Positions 1-10,694 of a stretch of DNA of 64,000 bases are shown here, one piece after another (positions within the stretch are counted from its first letter, which is position 1; each line of letters begins with the position of its first letter). The DNA is from Acipenser ruthenus (taxonomy: Eukaryota > Chordata > Actinopteri > Acipenseriformes > Acipenseridae). A program made the position numbers and the translations under genes. The stretch covers positions 623,501 through 687,500 of the forward strand of contig NC_081246.1 of the NCBI RefSeq assembly GCF_902713425.1. Direction: 5' to 3'. Under the pieces are notes generated by a model. The model saw only the letters and a list, made by a program, of their open reading frames with translations, ran no database searches and was not told the origin of the DNA.

Positions 1-836
1 ATTTATAAATTATATCTGAATGTACACATTTAAATAAAATATATATATTCACAACATTTATAAATCTGGGGAAAAAAATACAAGATTTAAGTTAAATCTG
101 GAAAAAAAGACATGTTAAAACATAAATGCTTTTTTTTTTTTTTACACATGGCACCCCATAGCAGGTAGAAGGACTACCAGTAGTGCTGTAATATGAATCA
201 ATGTCCTAGCATACCTTTCTGTTGTATGGAATTACAGATATTCAATTGCATAATACAGTCTTTTGCAATGGAGGAAGGGGTGACGGGCTGGCATTAGCAT
301 TCATAGTAACATGTATAGGGGGAATGGGAGCACTTTAAGAACAGGACACCCATGTGACAGATGTATAACACAATGATATTGTCAATTCAAAAATGAAAGT
401 GTATGAGTTACACTGCTATGAAACTGCGTTTACATGGGCGAATGGAATGGAATGGATCAACCAAGAGCTTTTCAATGTCATACTGGATGAGCAACAGAAT
501 ACAGTTTAACGCATACAGTCGTCACAGTTAGTCAGAATACGTTGTGCTGTAATACCAGCATGTTCTGTATTCTCCAGTGTTTTAGGACAGTGTTGGCAGA
601 TAGCACACACGTGTTCTGTAAATATCCATCCTTATGCAGTGCAGATGGACGTCTCTTGTGTTATCTGCAGAGAGTTGTGTTGTTTGTTTAAACTGATGAT
701 GGCTGTCTGTGGTTGCTTGTAAGGGGGTGGGAGGGAATGCATTTAGGGTTAAAAACCTGAACATTGCATTTCCCTACTTCTGCCATTTTAATATCAACCC
801 TAACTGATGCAAAGTTTTTTTTGCATAGAATATATA
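1..836. other. No gene seen; AT-rich flank
   Basis: No coding frame with recognisable domains and no RNA gene were found. The stretch is AT-rich with short A and T runs and one poly-T run near 130-142. It ends where the Tc1-like remnant begins. Confidence 0.5.
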
Positions 837-1490
837 CTAATGCACAATGAAAACGCAACAAAATATTTTAAACATAGATATCAAACAAAATCACAGAAAA
901 TTTGAACAAAATCACAGATCAAAGAATCATGATAAGTTTTCAGTATGAAACGTGACACACTGTCAAAATGAAAACATTACAAAGTTAGCATCGGGTATGA
1001 CCTCCCTGAGCATTAACTCAATCCTGGCAGCGTTGACGCATAGACCTGATCAGCCTCTGGATAGACTGCTGTGGGATGTTCTGACACTCTTCCTGTGCAG
1101 CTGCAGCCAGCTGGTGAAGGTTGGTTGGTTGCGGTCGTCTCCTGTGGATGGCGCTGGCGATTTGGTCCCACAGATCTTCTATTGGACCCAGGTCAGGAGA
1201 AAAAGCTGGCCATGGCAAGACCTTTCTTGAAGTCGTGCAATTGTAATCCTAGCACTGTGTGGCCTTGCATTGTCCTGCTGGAAAATCAACACTTCCAGAT
1301 TGGCTTACAGGAACGGAAAAACTGTTGCCTCAAGGACTTTGTCAATGTATCGCGGTTCAAGGAGATTCCTCCCCACACTTCCACCACCCCACTGGTTGGC
1401 TTGACCAACGCAACAGGCAGCATAACGCTCACCACGACGTCTCCACACGTTGTCTTCCATCAGATCTGTCAAGGTCAAAACAGCATTCAG
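837..1490 (-). mobile_element. Tc1-like DNA transposon remnant (3' part of transposase)
   Basis: Read on the minus strand, 1218-1018 translates to the C-terminal end of a Tc1-family transposase: WPAFSPDLGPIEDLWDQ carries the PDL.PIE..W block, followed by IPQQSIQRLI and a RQRCQ-type end. Upstream (1490-1220), pieces in other frames still give the FQQDNARPHSARIT block that holds the second catalytic aspartate. The frame is broken more than once, so the element is dead. The left edge near 837 has TGAAAACGCAACAAAA, the usual terminal type of one fish Tc1 group. The other end is missing. It probably arrived as a cut-and-paste transposon and decayed in place. Confidence 0.8.
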
Positions 1491-1617
1491 TGTGCAGTGT
1501 GTGGTAAATGCTCAGGGAAAGTGGAGAAGCGTGTATTGTGTGAGGACTGTACAGGTTAGAAAGCTGCCAGATATGTAGGCTAAATAAATGTAATGCACTT
1601 TTTTCAGGTGTCGCAAA

Positions 1618-1862
1618 ACGCGTGGTATCCTGCTTGCAACTTGTTCAGAACACCGTCGCTAGAATTCTGACTAAAACCAGAAAAAGAGTGAACAGATTAC
1701 CCCTTTTCTGACCACTTCACACTGGCTCCGTGCAGAATTGATTTTAAGACTTTGCTGTTAACTTACAAGGCCCTGAATGGATTAGCACCTAGTTATTTGC
1801 AGGAGTTACCTACCCTGTATCTTCCAAACCGCACGCTGAGATAACAGGATTTCAATCTAAAA
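1618..1862 (+). mobile_element. Non-LTR retrotransposon fragment (CR1/L2/Rex-like RT C-terminus)
   Basis: The plus strand reads LQLVQNTVARILT, then a piece like the usual H W L P (here HTGS), then a stretch matching KTLLLTYKALNGLAPSYL-type text and ELPTLYLPNRTLR. This order (LQ.VQN.AAR.L, LHWLPV..RI.FK, LAP.YL) marks the region after the reverse-transcriptase core in CR1/L2/Rex LINEs. The frame is broken and both ends are missing. Exact clade is not decided. Confidence 0.65.
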
Positions 1863-2044
1863 TGTATTTCAGCAACACCACCACACTCAGTTCAGCTCCT
1901 TGTTATATTTATTAATCTGGTTATATAGTTTATCTCACAACATTTAAAAAGGAGGGTATATTGTGTGCAAGCTTTTTCAAGAAGTTTTTTTCTCTCTTAA
2001 TTTGGATTTATTTCATACAAAGAAAACAACATACCCTTATTCAA

Positions 2045-2228
2045 GTTTACCATGGTGATTTTGCACTTTTCCCATGCCTTCCCCATGGTAATACCATGCA
2101 TCAGCCATCATTTACCATGGCTTACCATGTTTATTAATATGCTTTACTATACCTCATTATTCTTTACATTGCTTTCCTATACTTTACCATGCTTCCACTA
2201 TGCTTTGGTATGTTTTACTAGGGTACGA
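2045..2228. repeat. Degenerate TTTACCATG(CTT) short tandem repeat
   Basis: The words TACCATGG, TACCATGC, TTACTATACC, TTACCATGCTT and similar recur about ten times with irregular spacing, which looks like a decayed minisatellite. No coding signal is present. Confidence 0.6.
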
Positions 2229-2491
2229 AGGGCACACTTCAGTTTTTGGAGAAATTCCTTAAAATTATTTTTGTAAAGCACAATATGGGGATGAATTGTC
2301 CAGTGCATTGTACACTACACGTTAAGATGGTGTCCCTTAGATGCGATCTAAAATAAAACAAAACTAATTATTTGAATACAAATTCCAAGAGGGGCCGTTT
2401 TCAAGGTATGCACCTTTGGCATGCAGTCTGAGGTTCCCGATGAAAATCAGTTTTTTGATTTCCATTGTAAAACCGTATATTGGGGGAGGGG

Positions 2492-3687
2492 TGTGACAGG
2501 ACATCAGAGTGGAGACGTACCCAGACGAGGAAGCTGACAGAGACAGGACTGCGGGTTGATGTATTTATTAACACAAGAATAAGTCAAAAGGTTATACAAA
2601 AACAACAAACACAGAGCAAAATAAACAGGTGTAACAAAGCAAATCTCACAAAACAAACCAAAGATCCCTCCACCAAACAAGCACCGTGCCGGTCCTTCCA
2701 GCACGATCAGCAAGGATTACTTTTACTTTCTGTTTCGCTCGCTCTTTCTCTCTCTCTCTCTTTGCACACCCATCTCGTTCAGCAAATGCTGCAGGTTTCT
2801 ATCTGCGTGACCATCTCCAAATTAATACTTTGGAATCCATTTGGAGATGGTCGCATTCTGCACGAGATTAGAGGGACGGGTCGATAACCCCATCCACGCT
2901 GCCAAACAAAAAAAACACAAACCTCACGTTTTTAACCCTTTGCAGTCCATTTATTAAGCGCGCGTCAGGCGTGTCAGGTGCAATTTATTTTCACACGCAC
3001 AGTTAATTTTAGACACGCTGTTTAAAAGTATTTTTTTTCACAGTCAAACGGGTTTAAAAGGCCCTGCATATCAACAAAGCACTCACTAGGCATCTCCAGC
3101 CCCGCCCCACCCTTTCGTTCGCTATAGCGTTCACCTATGTAAGAAATAAATAATAATAATAATAATAGTCGTACATACCGATCGATCATCTCTGGATCAC
3201 TCATTTTATCACCAAACTCCTCAATAATGCGATCCAAGTCATTATTTTATAACTATAACATCTCAAAAAAGCTCTGCAAATGTCCGTGTTCTCTGTGCGC
3301 AGTAAACAGCCAGCTTGTTTACTTATGACCGCCCCATTATCTGATACCAGGGCCATGTATGACTATTCATGAGATATGCCTTTTTTTTCGTCTTGTCTCG
3401 GCTCCTGTCGCTCCCACTAGGCCATTGAATGGTTTTCTCGGCTTTTTTCCGGAGAAAAAACGACTAGAAACCTGTTTTTTGCATTTCTATAATGATGTCG
3501 GACCAGGTCCGACAATGGACCGTAAAGGGTTAAATAAACACAAAACACGTTTACATACAGCACCAATAACATCACCCATTTAAATAAACACCAAACAAAT
3601 ACGTTTCTTTTAAATAATAATTCATTTCATCAGCATAGTTTTGCCCCGCCCCACTAATCACACTCAGGGCTCTTCTGCCCTGCCACA
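2492..3687. mobile_element. LTR-like solo element (TG..CA), hosting a piggyBac-type insertion
   Basis: The element begins TGTGACAGGAC and ends CCCTGCCACA, giving short inverted TG..CA termini, with GGGG on both sides as a possible 4-base target duplication. Sister block B reads straight through this site (near 37,502-37,512), so the element is an insertion specific to block A. Without the nested 600-bp piggyBac-type element it is about 594 bp. No internal coding region is present, which suits a solo LTR. Family is not determined. It is a fossil. Confidence 0.5.
2936..3529. mobile_element. Non-autonomous piggyBac-like element, copy 1
   Basis: TTAA flanks both ends (2,932-2,935 and 3,530-3,533), and the ends are inverted repeats starting CCCTTTGC / ending CGTAAAGGG. 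It is about 70-80% alike to copy 2 at 4,198-4,796 along its full length. On the minus strand it holds a short frame beginning MDRIIEEFGDKMSDPEM, probably a remnant of an N-terminal transposase exon. The catalytic part is absent, so movement needed a helper. It lies inside the LTR-like element 2,492-3,687 and is therefore younger than it. Confidence 0.75.
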
Positions 3688-4796
<1,109 letters not shown>

Positions 4797-4835
4797 TTAA
4801 GGTTTGATAAGTGACTGAAACTCTTCAGACATTCA

Positions 4836-5296
4836 CTACATAGATAAGATTATTTTTTTGTGAGTCTGCTGGTGGATTTTCAAGGAACTTAAATGTGTGA
4901 ATCTCCTCCCACACTCAACACAGTGATAAGGTTTCTCTCCTGTGTGAATGCGCTGGTGTGATTGAAGATGTCCTAACTGTGTGAATCTCTTCCCACACTC
5001 ACTGCAGTGATAAGGTTTCTCTCCTGTGTGACTGCGATGATGTATTTTAAGATTTTGTAACAACGTGAAACTCCTCCCACACTCAGTGCAGTGATAAGGT
5101 TTCTCTCCTGTGTGACTGCGATGGTGTCTTTTAAGATTTTGTAACAGCGTGAAACTCCTCCCACACTCAGTACAGTGATAAGGTTTCTCTCCTGTGTGAA
5201 CACGCTGGTGGATTTTTAGATGTGAAAAACAACTGAATCTCCTCCCACAATCAGCACAGGGAAATTGAGTCCCTCCTGCGTGATTTCCTTCAGCAG
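4836..5296 (-). pseudogene. ZNF-A exon 3: five C2H2 fingers
   Basis: The acceptor is TTTTTCTCTAG before CTGCTGAAGG, phase 1. The exon encodes AAEGNHAGG, then five fingers of C-x2-C-x12-H-x3-H form joined by TGEKPY linkers, with helix cores CFSHLK, LLQNLK, LLQNLK, QLGHLQ and HLSSLK. It ends THKKIILSM and stop. The exon itself is open. Two consecutive fingers share the same LLQNLK helix, which points to finger duplication inside the array. Confidence 0.85.
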
Positions 5297-5961
5297 CTAG
5301 AGAAAAAAAAAGAGAAAGGTTATTGTACAGCATTCTTACACATTCACTCTTCTGCAGGGCTTCCCCTCATGACCAACTCCTAGGGTGAACTCTGATGAGA
5401 ATACAGTCAAACCCACTTAATATCACTCCTGTTAATACCAGCGAGGCTGAATACAGTGGGTGTCATTAAATACAAATGCTTGAGAATATCACTTTGATTA
5501 TTAACACACTCCAGTTATTATCACTCACATGTACGAGTCACTGATTTACACCCCACTTAATATCAATGAGGAATACAAGTTAAGATCAGGTTTACATGCA
5601 AGTGCTGTATTGAAATGTTTCTTCTGGTGACACTTAGCAACCTGACTGGATTTGGCATCACCCACTGATGAGACATGTGATCCCAGCACCACTATAAAGC
5701 TGTGGGAGCAGCACAACTGCAAACAGTCTACCAGAAACAGGGAAAGGCAAAGATCTAACAGCATTCAAAACAGACATGATAGTGGGTGCACATCTAGCAG
5801 GGTCACAGCAGCAAGGACAGTTATGTTGCAAGCCACTGACATAGTGACTGGGCAGCCTCCCTAGCTTAAATGGAGGTGAATCTTCAGCACGCTTCTAGAG
5901 TTTAGTAACCAGTTTTTGCAAGATTATAATCAGCTCAATGTTGCTTGTTTTGTATAATTAC
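5297..5961 (-). other. ZNF-A intron 2
   Basis: No separate gene is seen. The segment 5,600-5,860 is conserved in all four full copies (39,080-39,330, 49,120-49,380, and 57,530-57,810 on the plus strand) and keeps a 60-72 residue open frame. The extent of conservation is no higher than in the neighbouring intron, so it is treated as intron sequence. Confidence 0.6.
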
Positions 5962-6278
5962 CTCTAAATCCCAGTTCACATTCAGGTGGACAATCATCAC
6001 ACAGGCTGGATCCCAGCTGGTTGTTCTCCTCAAGTGTACAGACATTATTTTCAGTAGGAACTTCCTCTGTGATGGGGATACATTCCTGTTCTATGAATTC
6101 CTCTTTAATAGGAACACATTCCAGTCGAGGGACCTCTTCATCTTTAACACATGTCAGCTCTGTAACCTGCTTTAGACTTGCATACCACACCTGGTCAAAG
6201 GACTCTTGTGTGTGAACTACTTCTATCCTTGACCCTCCTGTGCTTCAGATTTAGGCACAGCATGGCTCTCTGTGGGAT
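5962..6278 (-). pseudogene. ZNF-A exon 2: acidic linker, frameshifted
   Basis: The acceptor TTTCACACAG and donor GAG|GTAATTAT match the other copies. The 3' two-thirds still reads [20 protein letters not shown] and [12 protein letters not shown] as in B, C and D. The 5' third is out of frame with exon 1 because of a net 4-base loss, and the ATG seen in B and C (ERHAMSKSE) is GTG here. Confidence 0.8.
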
Positions 6279-6817
6279 CTGTGTGAAAGAAAATTGTACA
6301 CAATTATAACTCTTACTTATTAGCCAGGTTCCTCTACAAAGCCAGCCCCTTGTCAGAATTCTACTGAGAGATGTCATTGGGTCATTAAACTGAAACATGA
6401 GGAGGTGTTTTTATTTTTTATTTTACTTAAAGCTAAGGACAACAGTGAGTATCCTCTACTAACACAACCAAGTGAATACACTCTTTACACCCAGGAGCTT
6501 GACAGTGGAAGTGGACAGCGAGCTACCAGGAAGACAAAGACCAGCCCTGCAGGTGTCTGCTTGAGCTCACTGGGCTCCTGGCCAATAGATACAAAACATG
6601 AATGATGACCTCTAGAGACTTCTACTTTTCCAGACACCACAGGATGGGGAGCTGGGAATGAGGTTGGATCCAACATTGCTTCTAAAGTATTTGTGGGAGA
6701 AGGGTGATCGATTAGCTGTACAACCGAGGTCCTATTGTAAGTGACTGTGCAGCAGCAGTTGTGATGCATAGTTCAAATTTTGTAAAAACACGCCATTTTG
6801 TTATTATTGTTGACAGC

Positions 6818-6907
6818 CTGGATGGGGTTAAAATGCCCCATCCAGATAAAATCGTGAGAATGTGTGGTCGACAGCGAGTGATTATTGACAGACTTGGTGT
6901 CGACCAC
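6818..6907. repeat. Adjacent pair of 10-bp hairpins in ZNF intron 1 (copy A)
   Basis: CTGGATGGGG (6,818-6,827) pairs perfectly with CCCCATCCAG (6,836-6,845) over an 8-base loop. Next to it GTGGTCGACA (6,864-6,873) pairs with TGTCGACCAC (6,898-6,907). The same pair of hairpins is present in copies B and C, with a matched two-sided change in the second stem. It could be a structured RNA element in the intron, a decayed MITE or a simple palindrome. Confidence 0.6.
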
Positions 6908-7255
6908 GCGTATGAGAAAGCCTGTGCAGAATGTGGTCGAGGGGTAAATTAGGTAACTGATAGCCAGTTGGCTGAACGGGGGTTGGGGTGTGCAGGAGAG
7001 GAGAACGGGAGCACAGAGAGGAGGTAAAAGAAGAAATTAAAGAAACAATTGCTACGTGTGCTGGTTCAACACCAGCATGATACTTGTTTTAGTCAGTGGT
7101 GTGTGACCGAGTTTAGTAAAAATACCCTGAATATTTATTTTTTCCCAAATTACCCTTTGTGTTTTTTCATAATGAAAGTTGATGGTGTTTTTAAATTAAA
7201 TTTTTTTGTATACCATTTTATTTTTACAATTACCTATATTTTATTTTTGTAACAA

Positions 7256-7495
7256 TTATTATTATTATTATTATTTCTTAGCAGACGCCCTTATCCAGGG
7301 CGACTTACAATTGTTACAAGATATCACATTATTTTTACATACAATTACCCATTGATACAGTTGGGTTTTTACTGGAGCAATCTAGGTAAAGTACCTTGCT
7401 CAAGGGTACAGCAGCAGTGTCCCCCACCGGGGATTGAACCCACGACCCTCCGGTCAAGAGTCCAGAGCCCTAACCACTACTCCACACTGCTGCCC
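7256..7495 (-). mobile_element. tRNA-derived SINE with L2-type 3' tail (block A only)
   Basis: On the minus strand it starts GGGCAGCAGTGTGGAGTAGT and carries a pol III B-box-like GGGTTCAATCCCC. It runs through the common body and ends in GTAAGTCGCCCTGGATAAGG...CTAAGAAATAATAATAATAA. The 3' tail is the same as the end of the L2 LINE at 35,058-37,370. Copies B (41,780) and C (51,857) read TTGTACCAATTAGTGTG through the site with no SINE, so this insertion followed the A/B-C split. Confidence 0.9.
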
Positions 7496-8577
7496 ATTTA
7501 GTGTGTGAATCACTCAGAAAACATTGATTTGTGTTTGTTTGAATTAAAATTTCTATTTTTATTAGGGAGCTCCCCTAAATCCCTTGTTTAGAAAGATGCA
7601 GGGTATTAATGCTTGTGAAAGAGTAGCCGTCTGCCGTGTGGGTGCGTGCATTCACTGCTGAGTGAGAGGCAGGAGAGCGAGACGGAGGTTGAAGTTGATA
7701 CGCCCCCCCCCCCCCCCGCAGGCAAACAGGATTTATTTACATATCGTCAACACACTCAACAGCTCACCTGACACTACCAGCAATGGCAGCACACGGAGCA
7801 CTTTGGTAGGATCTCCAATCTCTGAACTTATCTTCTCTGCTCAATAATAAACTAACGTTGCTGAAGAGCTTGATCATGGAGGATATGTGATGGGCGGACA
7901 CGTGACAGATTACAGTATTTCTTTTTTGTTGTTTTATGAATGAGTATGAAATCGCCTTAGTGCCCTTGGGTTGGATTTATATTTGGTCTTTTTTGCCCCC
8001 TGAATGCCCAATGAAGGCAACGTTGCCTTGCCCTTCAAGACCTTAACTTCTTGCCCTGGGTATTGCCCTGTTTTATTGTGGCAGTGTGTTGTGTCTAAAA
8101 ATATATCTGCAGGCAGCAGTCAAATCAAACATGAAAACCCAATGTGCTGCTTTATATTGATATCAAAGCTCACAAATCACTATCCTAAACCTCTGCAATA
8201 TGGTTTGGTAAAGTCTCAGAGGGACTATAGGTTTGTTTAATTTACTAGCCACAGTTTACTCTATAGAAGATATCATTTAACCACCAGGAGAGCCATTTAA
8301 GACTCCTAATTAAACTGGTTAAGATTTATAGACTAATCCTTTCTTGCAGTTCACAGAATACCCATTTAAATCTTAATTAGGCTAGGTGAGATATACAAAC
8401 ATAGCCTAGTAATTTTCTATACTCTTATAATTAATTAGAGTACCTAATATTAGGACAGTGGAGTCGAGTTATTAACAGCACTCATAATAAGCACTTTAAA
8501 ATGTCTGGCGAGAAATTCTAACTAAGACCTCATCAATAAAATTGACCAAGCAACATCATCAAAAAGATCAACCTTAC

Positions 8578-8905
8578 CGTGAAATAATCCCTGGTTCTCG
8601 TTCCTCTGAAAGTCTTGTTCATTGCAGTCGGGGTTCATGTTTCTGAGAGGTTGTTTAATGTCTGCATCTGCAGCGTTCATGCATTCCCGCACTGCTTTCA
8701 ACTCGCTCTCTGATATTTCCAATCTCAGCTTCAGACTTTCATTCTCTTTCTCCTTTCCAGCCATTTCCATTCGGAATTCAGTGAATTTGCCGCCGACAAC
8801 TTTTGTGATTTGGCACAAGACGGTGTCTACAGCCGCTTTCACTGCGTGCTCGATGGTAGAGGCGAGCTCGTCTTGAAAGAACGACACGGAGACGCTGACG
8901 TCCAT
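8578..8905 (-). pseudogene. ZNF-A exon 1: N-terminal domain
   Basis: ATG at 8,905 (ATGGACGTCAGC) gives [20 protein letters not shown] and the rest of the 109-residue domain; an extra in-frame ATG lies at 8,911. The donor is CACG|GTAAGG. The exon is open and nearly identical to copies B-E, with H in place of the last Q. It is a helical region rich in E/K from residue 40 on. The lost 5' UTR directly upstream makes normal expression doubtful. Confidence 0.85.
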
Positions 8906-8911
8906 CTTCAT

Positions 8912-9290
8912 TTGTACCCAACCTAAAATACTTTAAACAGCAGATAATACAATTCTGTGAAACCTGTAGGGCTGCAGCCCTCTCTTCTGCATAAGCAAAA
9001 CAACCTTTTCTATCTCCTGTACTGAAATGGAGCGTCACAAGCAGTGGGCGTGTCTGGTTGGAACCATTGGCTGTAGAAACTCTAATCCCAGCCTGATTGG
9101 CTGCTGGCCTCCCTGTCGAACCCAAGGGAGGTTTTGAAGCTGGATCCCGGGGTTCTCCATGTGGGCTCTTACTGGCGTTGTGTTTTCCAATGCAATGTCC
9201 TGTGGAGGATCCGAAATGGCGCCAGTTTAGTTTCTCTGCTTTGTACTCCAAAACCGCTTCGAGTGTGTGAGTCATTGCATTGCGCTTGAT
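8912..9290 (-). promoter_or_regulatory. ZNF-A distal promoter module
   Basis: The stretch matches the upstream regions of copies B and C. It has two CCAAT-box motifs read as ATTGG (near 9,066 and 9,096), a GTGGGCGTG GC-rich box near 9,045, and the palindromic core ATGGCGCCAG at 9,216-9,225, which also occurs upstream of copies B-E. The proximal part that B and C retain is missing here. The promoter role is inferred from position and conservation. Confidence 0.5.
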
Positions 9291-9461
9291 TTGTTAATAG
9301 AGTCGACTGTTTTTTCATATGAATGGTTTTAGTTATAGTGGCGGTTTAGAGGTGAAGGGGGAGACTTGAGACAGATTAACAAAACAACAATAATTTATGC
9401 GCCGATGGAAGAGAGAGAGAGCGTAAACAACTGAATTTAATTCACATTATTAGACACATCA

Positions 9462-9687
9462 TTATTAATTTCTTAGCAGACGCCCTTATCCAGGGTGACT
9501 TACAATTATTACAAGATATCATATTATTTGTTATATACAATTACCCATTCATAGTTGTTTTTATACTGGAGCAATATAGGTAAAGTACCTTGCTCAAGGG
9601 TACAGCAGCAGTGTCCCCCACCTGGGATTGAACCCATGACTCTCCGGTCAAGAGTCCAGAGCCCTAACCACTACTCCACACTGGTCC
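9462..9687 (-). mobile_element. tRNA-derived SINE with L2-type tail, shared by blocks A and B
   Basis: Same SINE family as 7,256-7,495, in the same orientation. It is also found at the matching place in block B (43,344-43,568), with the same substitutions (CTGGTCCAC at the 5' end, ATATTATTTG in the body). The insertion is therefore older than the A/B duplication. Confidence 0.88.
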
Positions 9688-9800
9688 ACAACTTCAAAAT
9701 GGAATTTGAAAACTGAACTGCACACAAATGAAGTTTTAATTTCAATTACACACACCTGTCAACTTTTCAAAATACAAAATCGGGGGTGTGTGGTGCAGTC

Positions 9801-9803
<3 letters not shown>

Positions 9804-9882
<79 letters not shown>
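9804..9882. repeat. (AT)n microsatellite
   Basis: About 78 bases of uninterrupted AT dinucleotide. It occurs at the matching place in block B (43,688-43,766) with similar length. Confidence 0.95.
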
Positions 9883-9884
<2 letters not shown>

Positions 9885-10325
9885 CTGTTTCCCAGTAGAG
9901 TTGCGGGGTTGCAGGTGCGCGGCTAACTATGTGAATGTAACTCGCGCTGAATGCCTGCACAGGGCATCGCTGGGTCCTAAACCCTGCTCGGTACAGGCGG
10001 GGATTGCAGTAAACACACACCGGACACGACTCTTGTAGACATTGGAGGTTTGCTGACATGACGGGGTTAAACAGTAGAGTTTTGACCAAAATACGGGAGA
10101 CTCCCGGTGAATACGGGAGAGTTGACAGGTGTGATTGCATTTAAATCTGCAGGAGAGCGCTTTGATACCAGTCTGAATGAAGTTTTTTTGATAATGGACT
10201 TTCGCTGTGATTCTCAACTGCCAGGCATTAGGGAACAATAGAGTTATAGCACCCGCTTCAACCCGTGCTACAAAAAAACTAAATACAGGAATTGATAATA
10301 ATTTACAAGGTATACTCTTTGTATT

Positions 10326-10371
10326 TTGCTAAACAAAAGAGGTACGGTTATCAGTTACTTTTGTTTAGCAA
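10326..10371. repeat. 14-bp inverted repeat
   Basis: TTGCTAAACAAAAG (10,326-10,339) and CTTTTGTTTAGCAA (10,358-10,371) are perfect reverse complements with 18 bases between. A third, imperfect copy (TTTCTTTTGTTTATCAAGG) follows near 10,459. The same arrangement is at 44,214-44,259 in block B. Confidence 0.75.
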
Positions 10372-10673
10372 GCTGGCATTGTAAATGAAACATGGTGAGG
10401 TATAATTCTGTACCACCCAGAGGCTAAAGGGTTAATTGTACCCTGGCATGTTTTAGTTTCTTTTGTTTATCAAGGTACGTCTTCAGACTGGTCACTTTGA
10501 TGCAGGTGTACCAGAGGTGTCCCGTGTGTAGGACGGTGTTCAAATGTAATTTTAGATTTCAACAAACAAAATCCAGAGTCGATTATTCAATTTAGGGTTT
10601 ACCTAACTAAAAACATATCTGAAATCAAAATGCCCACTGGTAAATCCATCTCCGTTACATATGTGAGCAGGAG

Positions 10674-10694
10674 GATGATGGGAAATGTAGTTCT
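10674..10694 (-). promoter_or_regulatory. ZNF143/Staf-like motif
   Basis: Read on the minus strand, AGAACTACATTTCCCATCAT resembles the ACTACATTTCCCA core of the ZNF143 (Staf) binding site. Block B has the same motif at 44,562-44,582. Function is inferred from the motif alone. Confidence 0.4.

Larger units (their letters stand above)
6279..8577 (-). other. ZNF-A intron 1
   Basis: The intron holds a segment at 6,485-6,700 conserved in all copies, a double hairpin at 6,818-6,907, a SINE at 7,256-7,495 and a 0.9-kb stretch at 7,600-8,508 that B and C lack. Part of that stretch (8,440-8,520) matches the intron after the copy-F exon fragment (13,390-13,560), so it is probably ancestral and lost from B and C. 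The part 7,613-7,915 has a TGTGAAAG start, a C run and AATAATAAA, and may be an LTR-like or other repeat; I cannot name it. Confidence 0.55.
4836..8905 (-). pseudogene. ZNF-A: C2H2 zinc-finger gene copy, probably broken
   Basis: Three coding exons on the minus strand (8905-8578, 6278-5962, 5296-4836) match copies B and C. Exon 1 gives the 109-residue N-terminal domain and exon 3 gives five C2H2 fingers, both open. Exon 2 is 317 bases against 321 in B and C: a 3-base loss plus a 1-base loss near 6,233 shifts the frame and brings a TAG soon after the QEGQG stretch. About 355 bases of 5' UTR and proximal promoter present in B and C are missing directly upstream of the ATG (8,905/8,912). A product could still form if exon 2 is skipped, because both introns are phase 1. 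I call it a pseudogene with moderate confidence. Confidence 0.75.

Noticed and set aside
5546-5764. 60-80 codon frame in ZNF intron 2 ([17 protein letters not shown]), present in four copies
   Set aside because: Its conservation equals that of the surrounding intron, it has no splice sites in the right phase, and it shows length and frame changes between copies.
5945-6175. 76-codon frame opposite ZNF exon 2 ([15 protein letters not shown]) in all copies
   Set aside because: It is antisense to a conserved coding exon and has no independent support.
7308-7495. tRNA-like segments in the SINEs, which could be called tRNA genes
   Set aside because: They are heads of SINEs with a shared body and L2-type tail, with degenerate cloverleaf and no proper acceptor end.
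8622-8876. 84-codon frame opposite exon 1, present at every ZNF copy (42,148, 52,232, 55,390, 62,255)
   Set aside because: It is the shadow of the conserved exon; serine- and phenylalanine-rich, no start context, no domain.
9706-10140. Frames with long YIYIYI runs (also 40,853, 43,590 and 50,924)
   Set aside because: They are translations of AT dinucleotide repeats.
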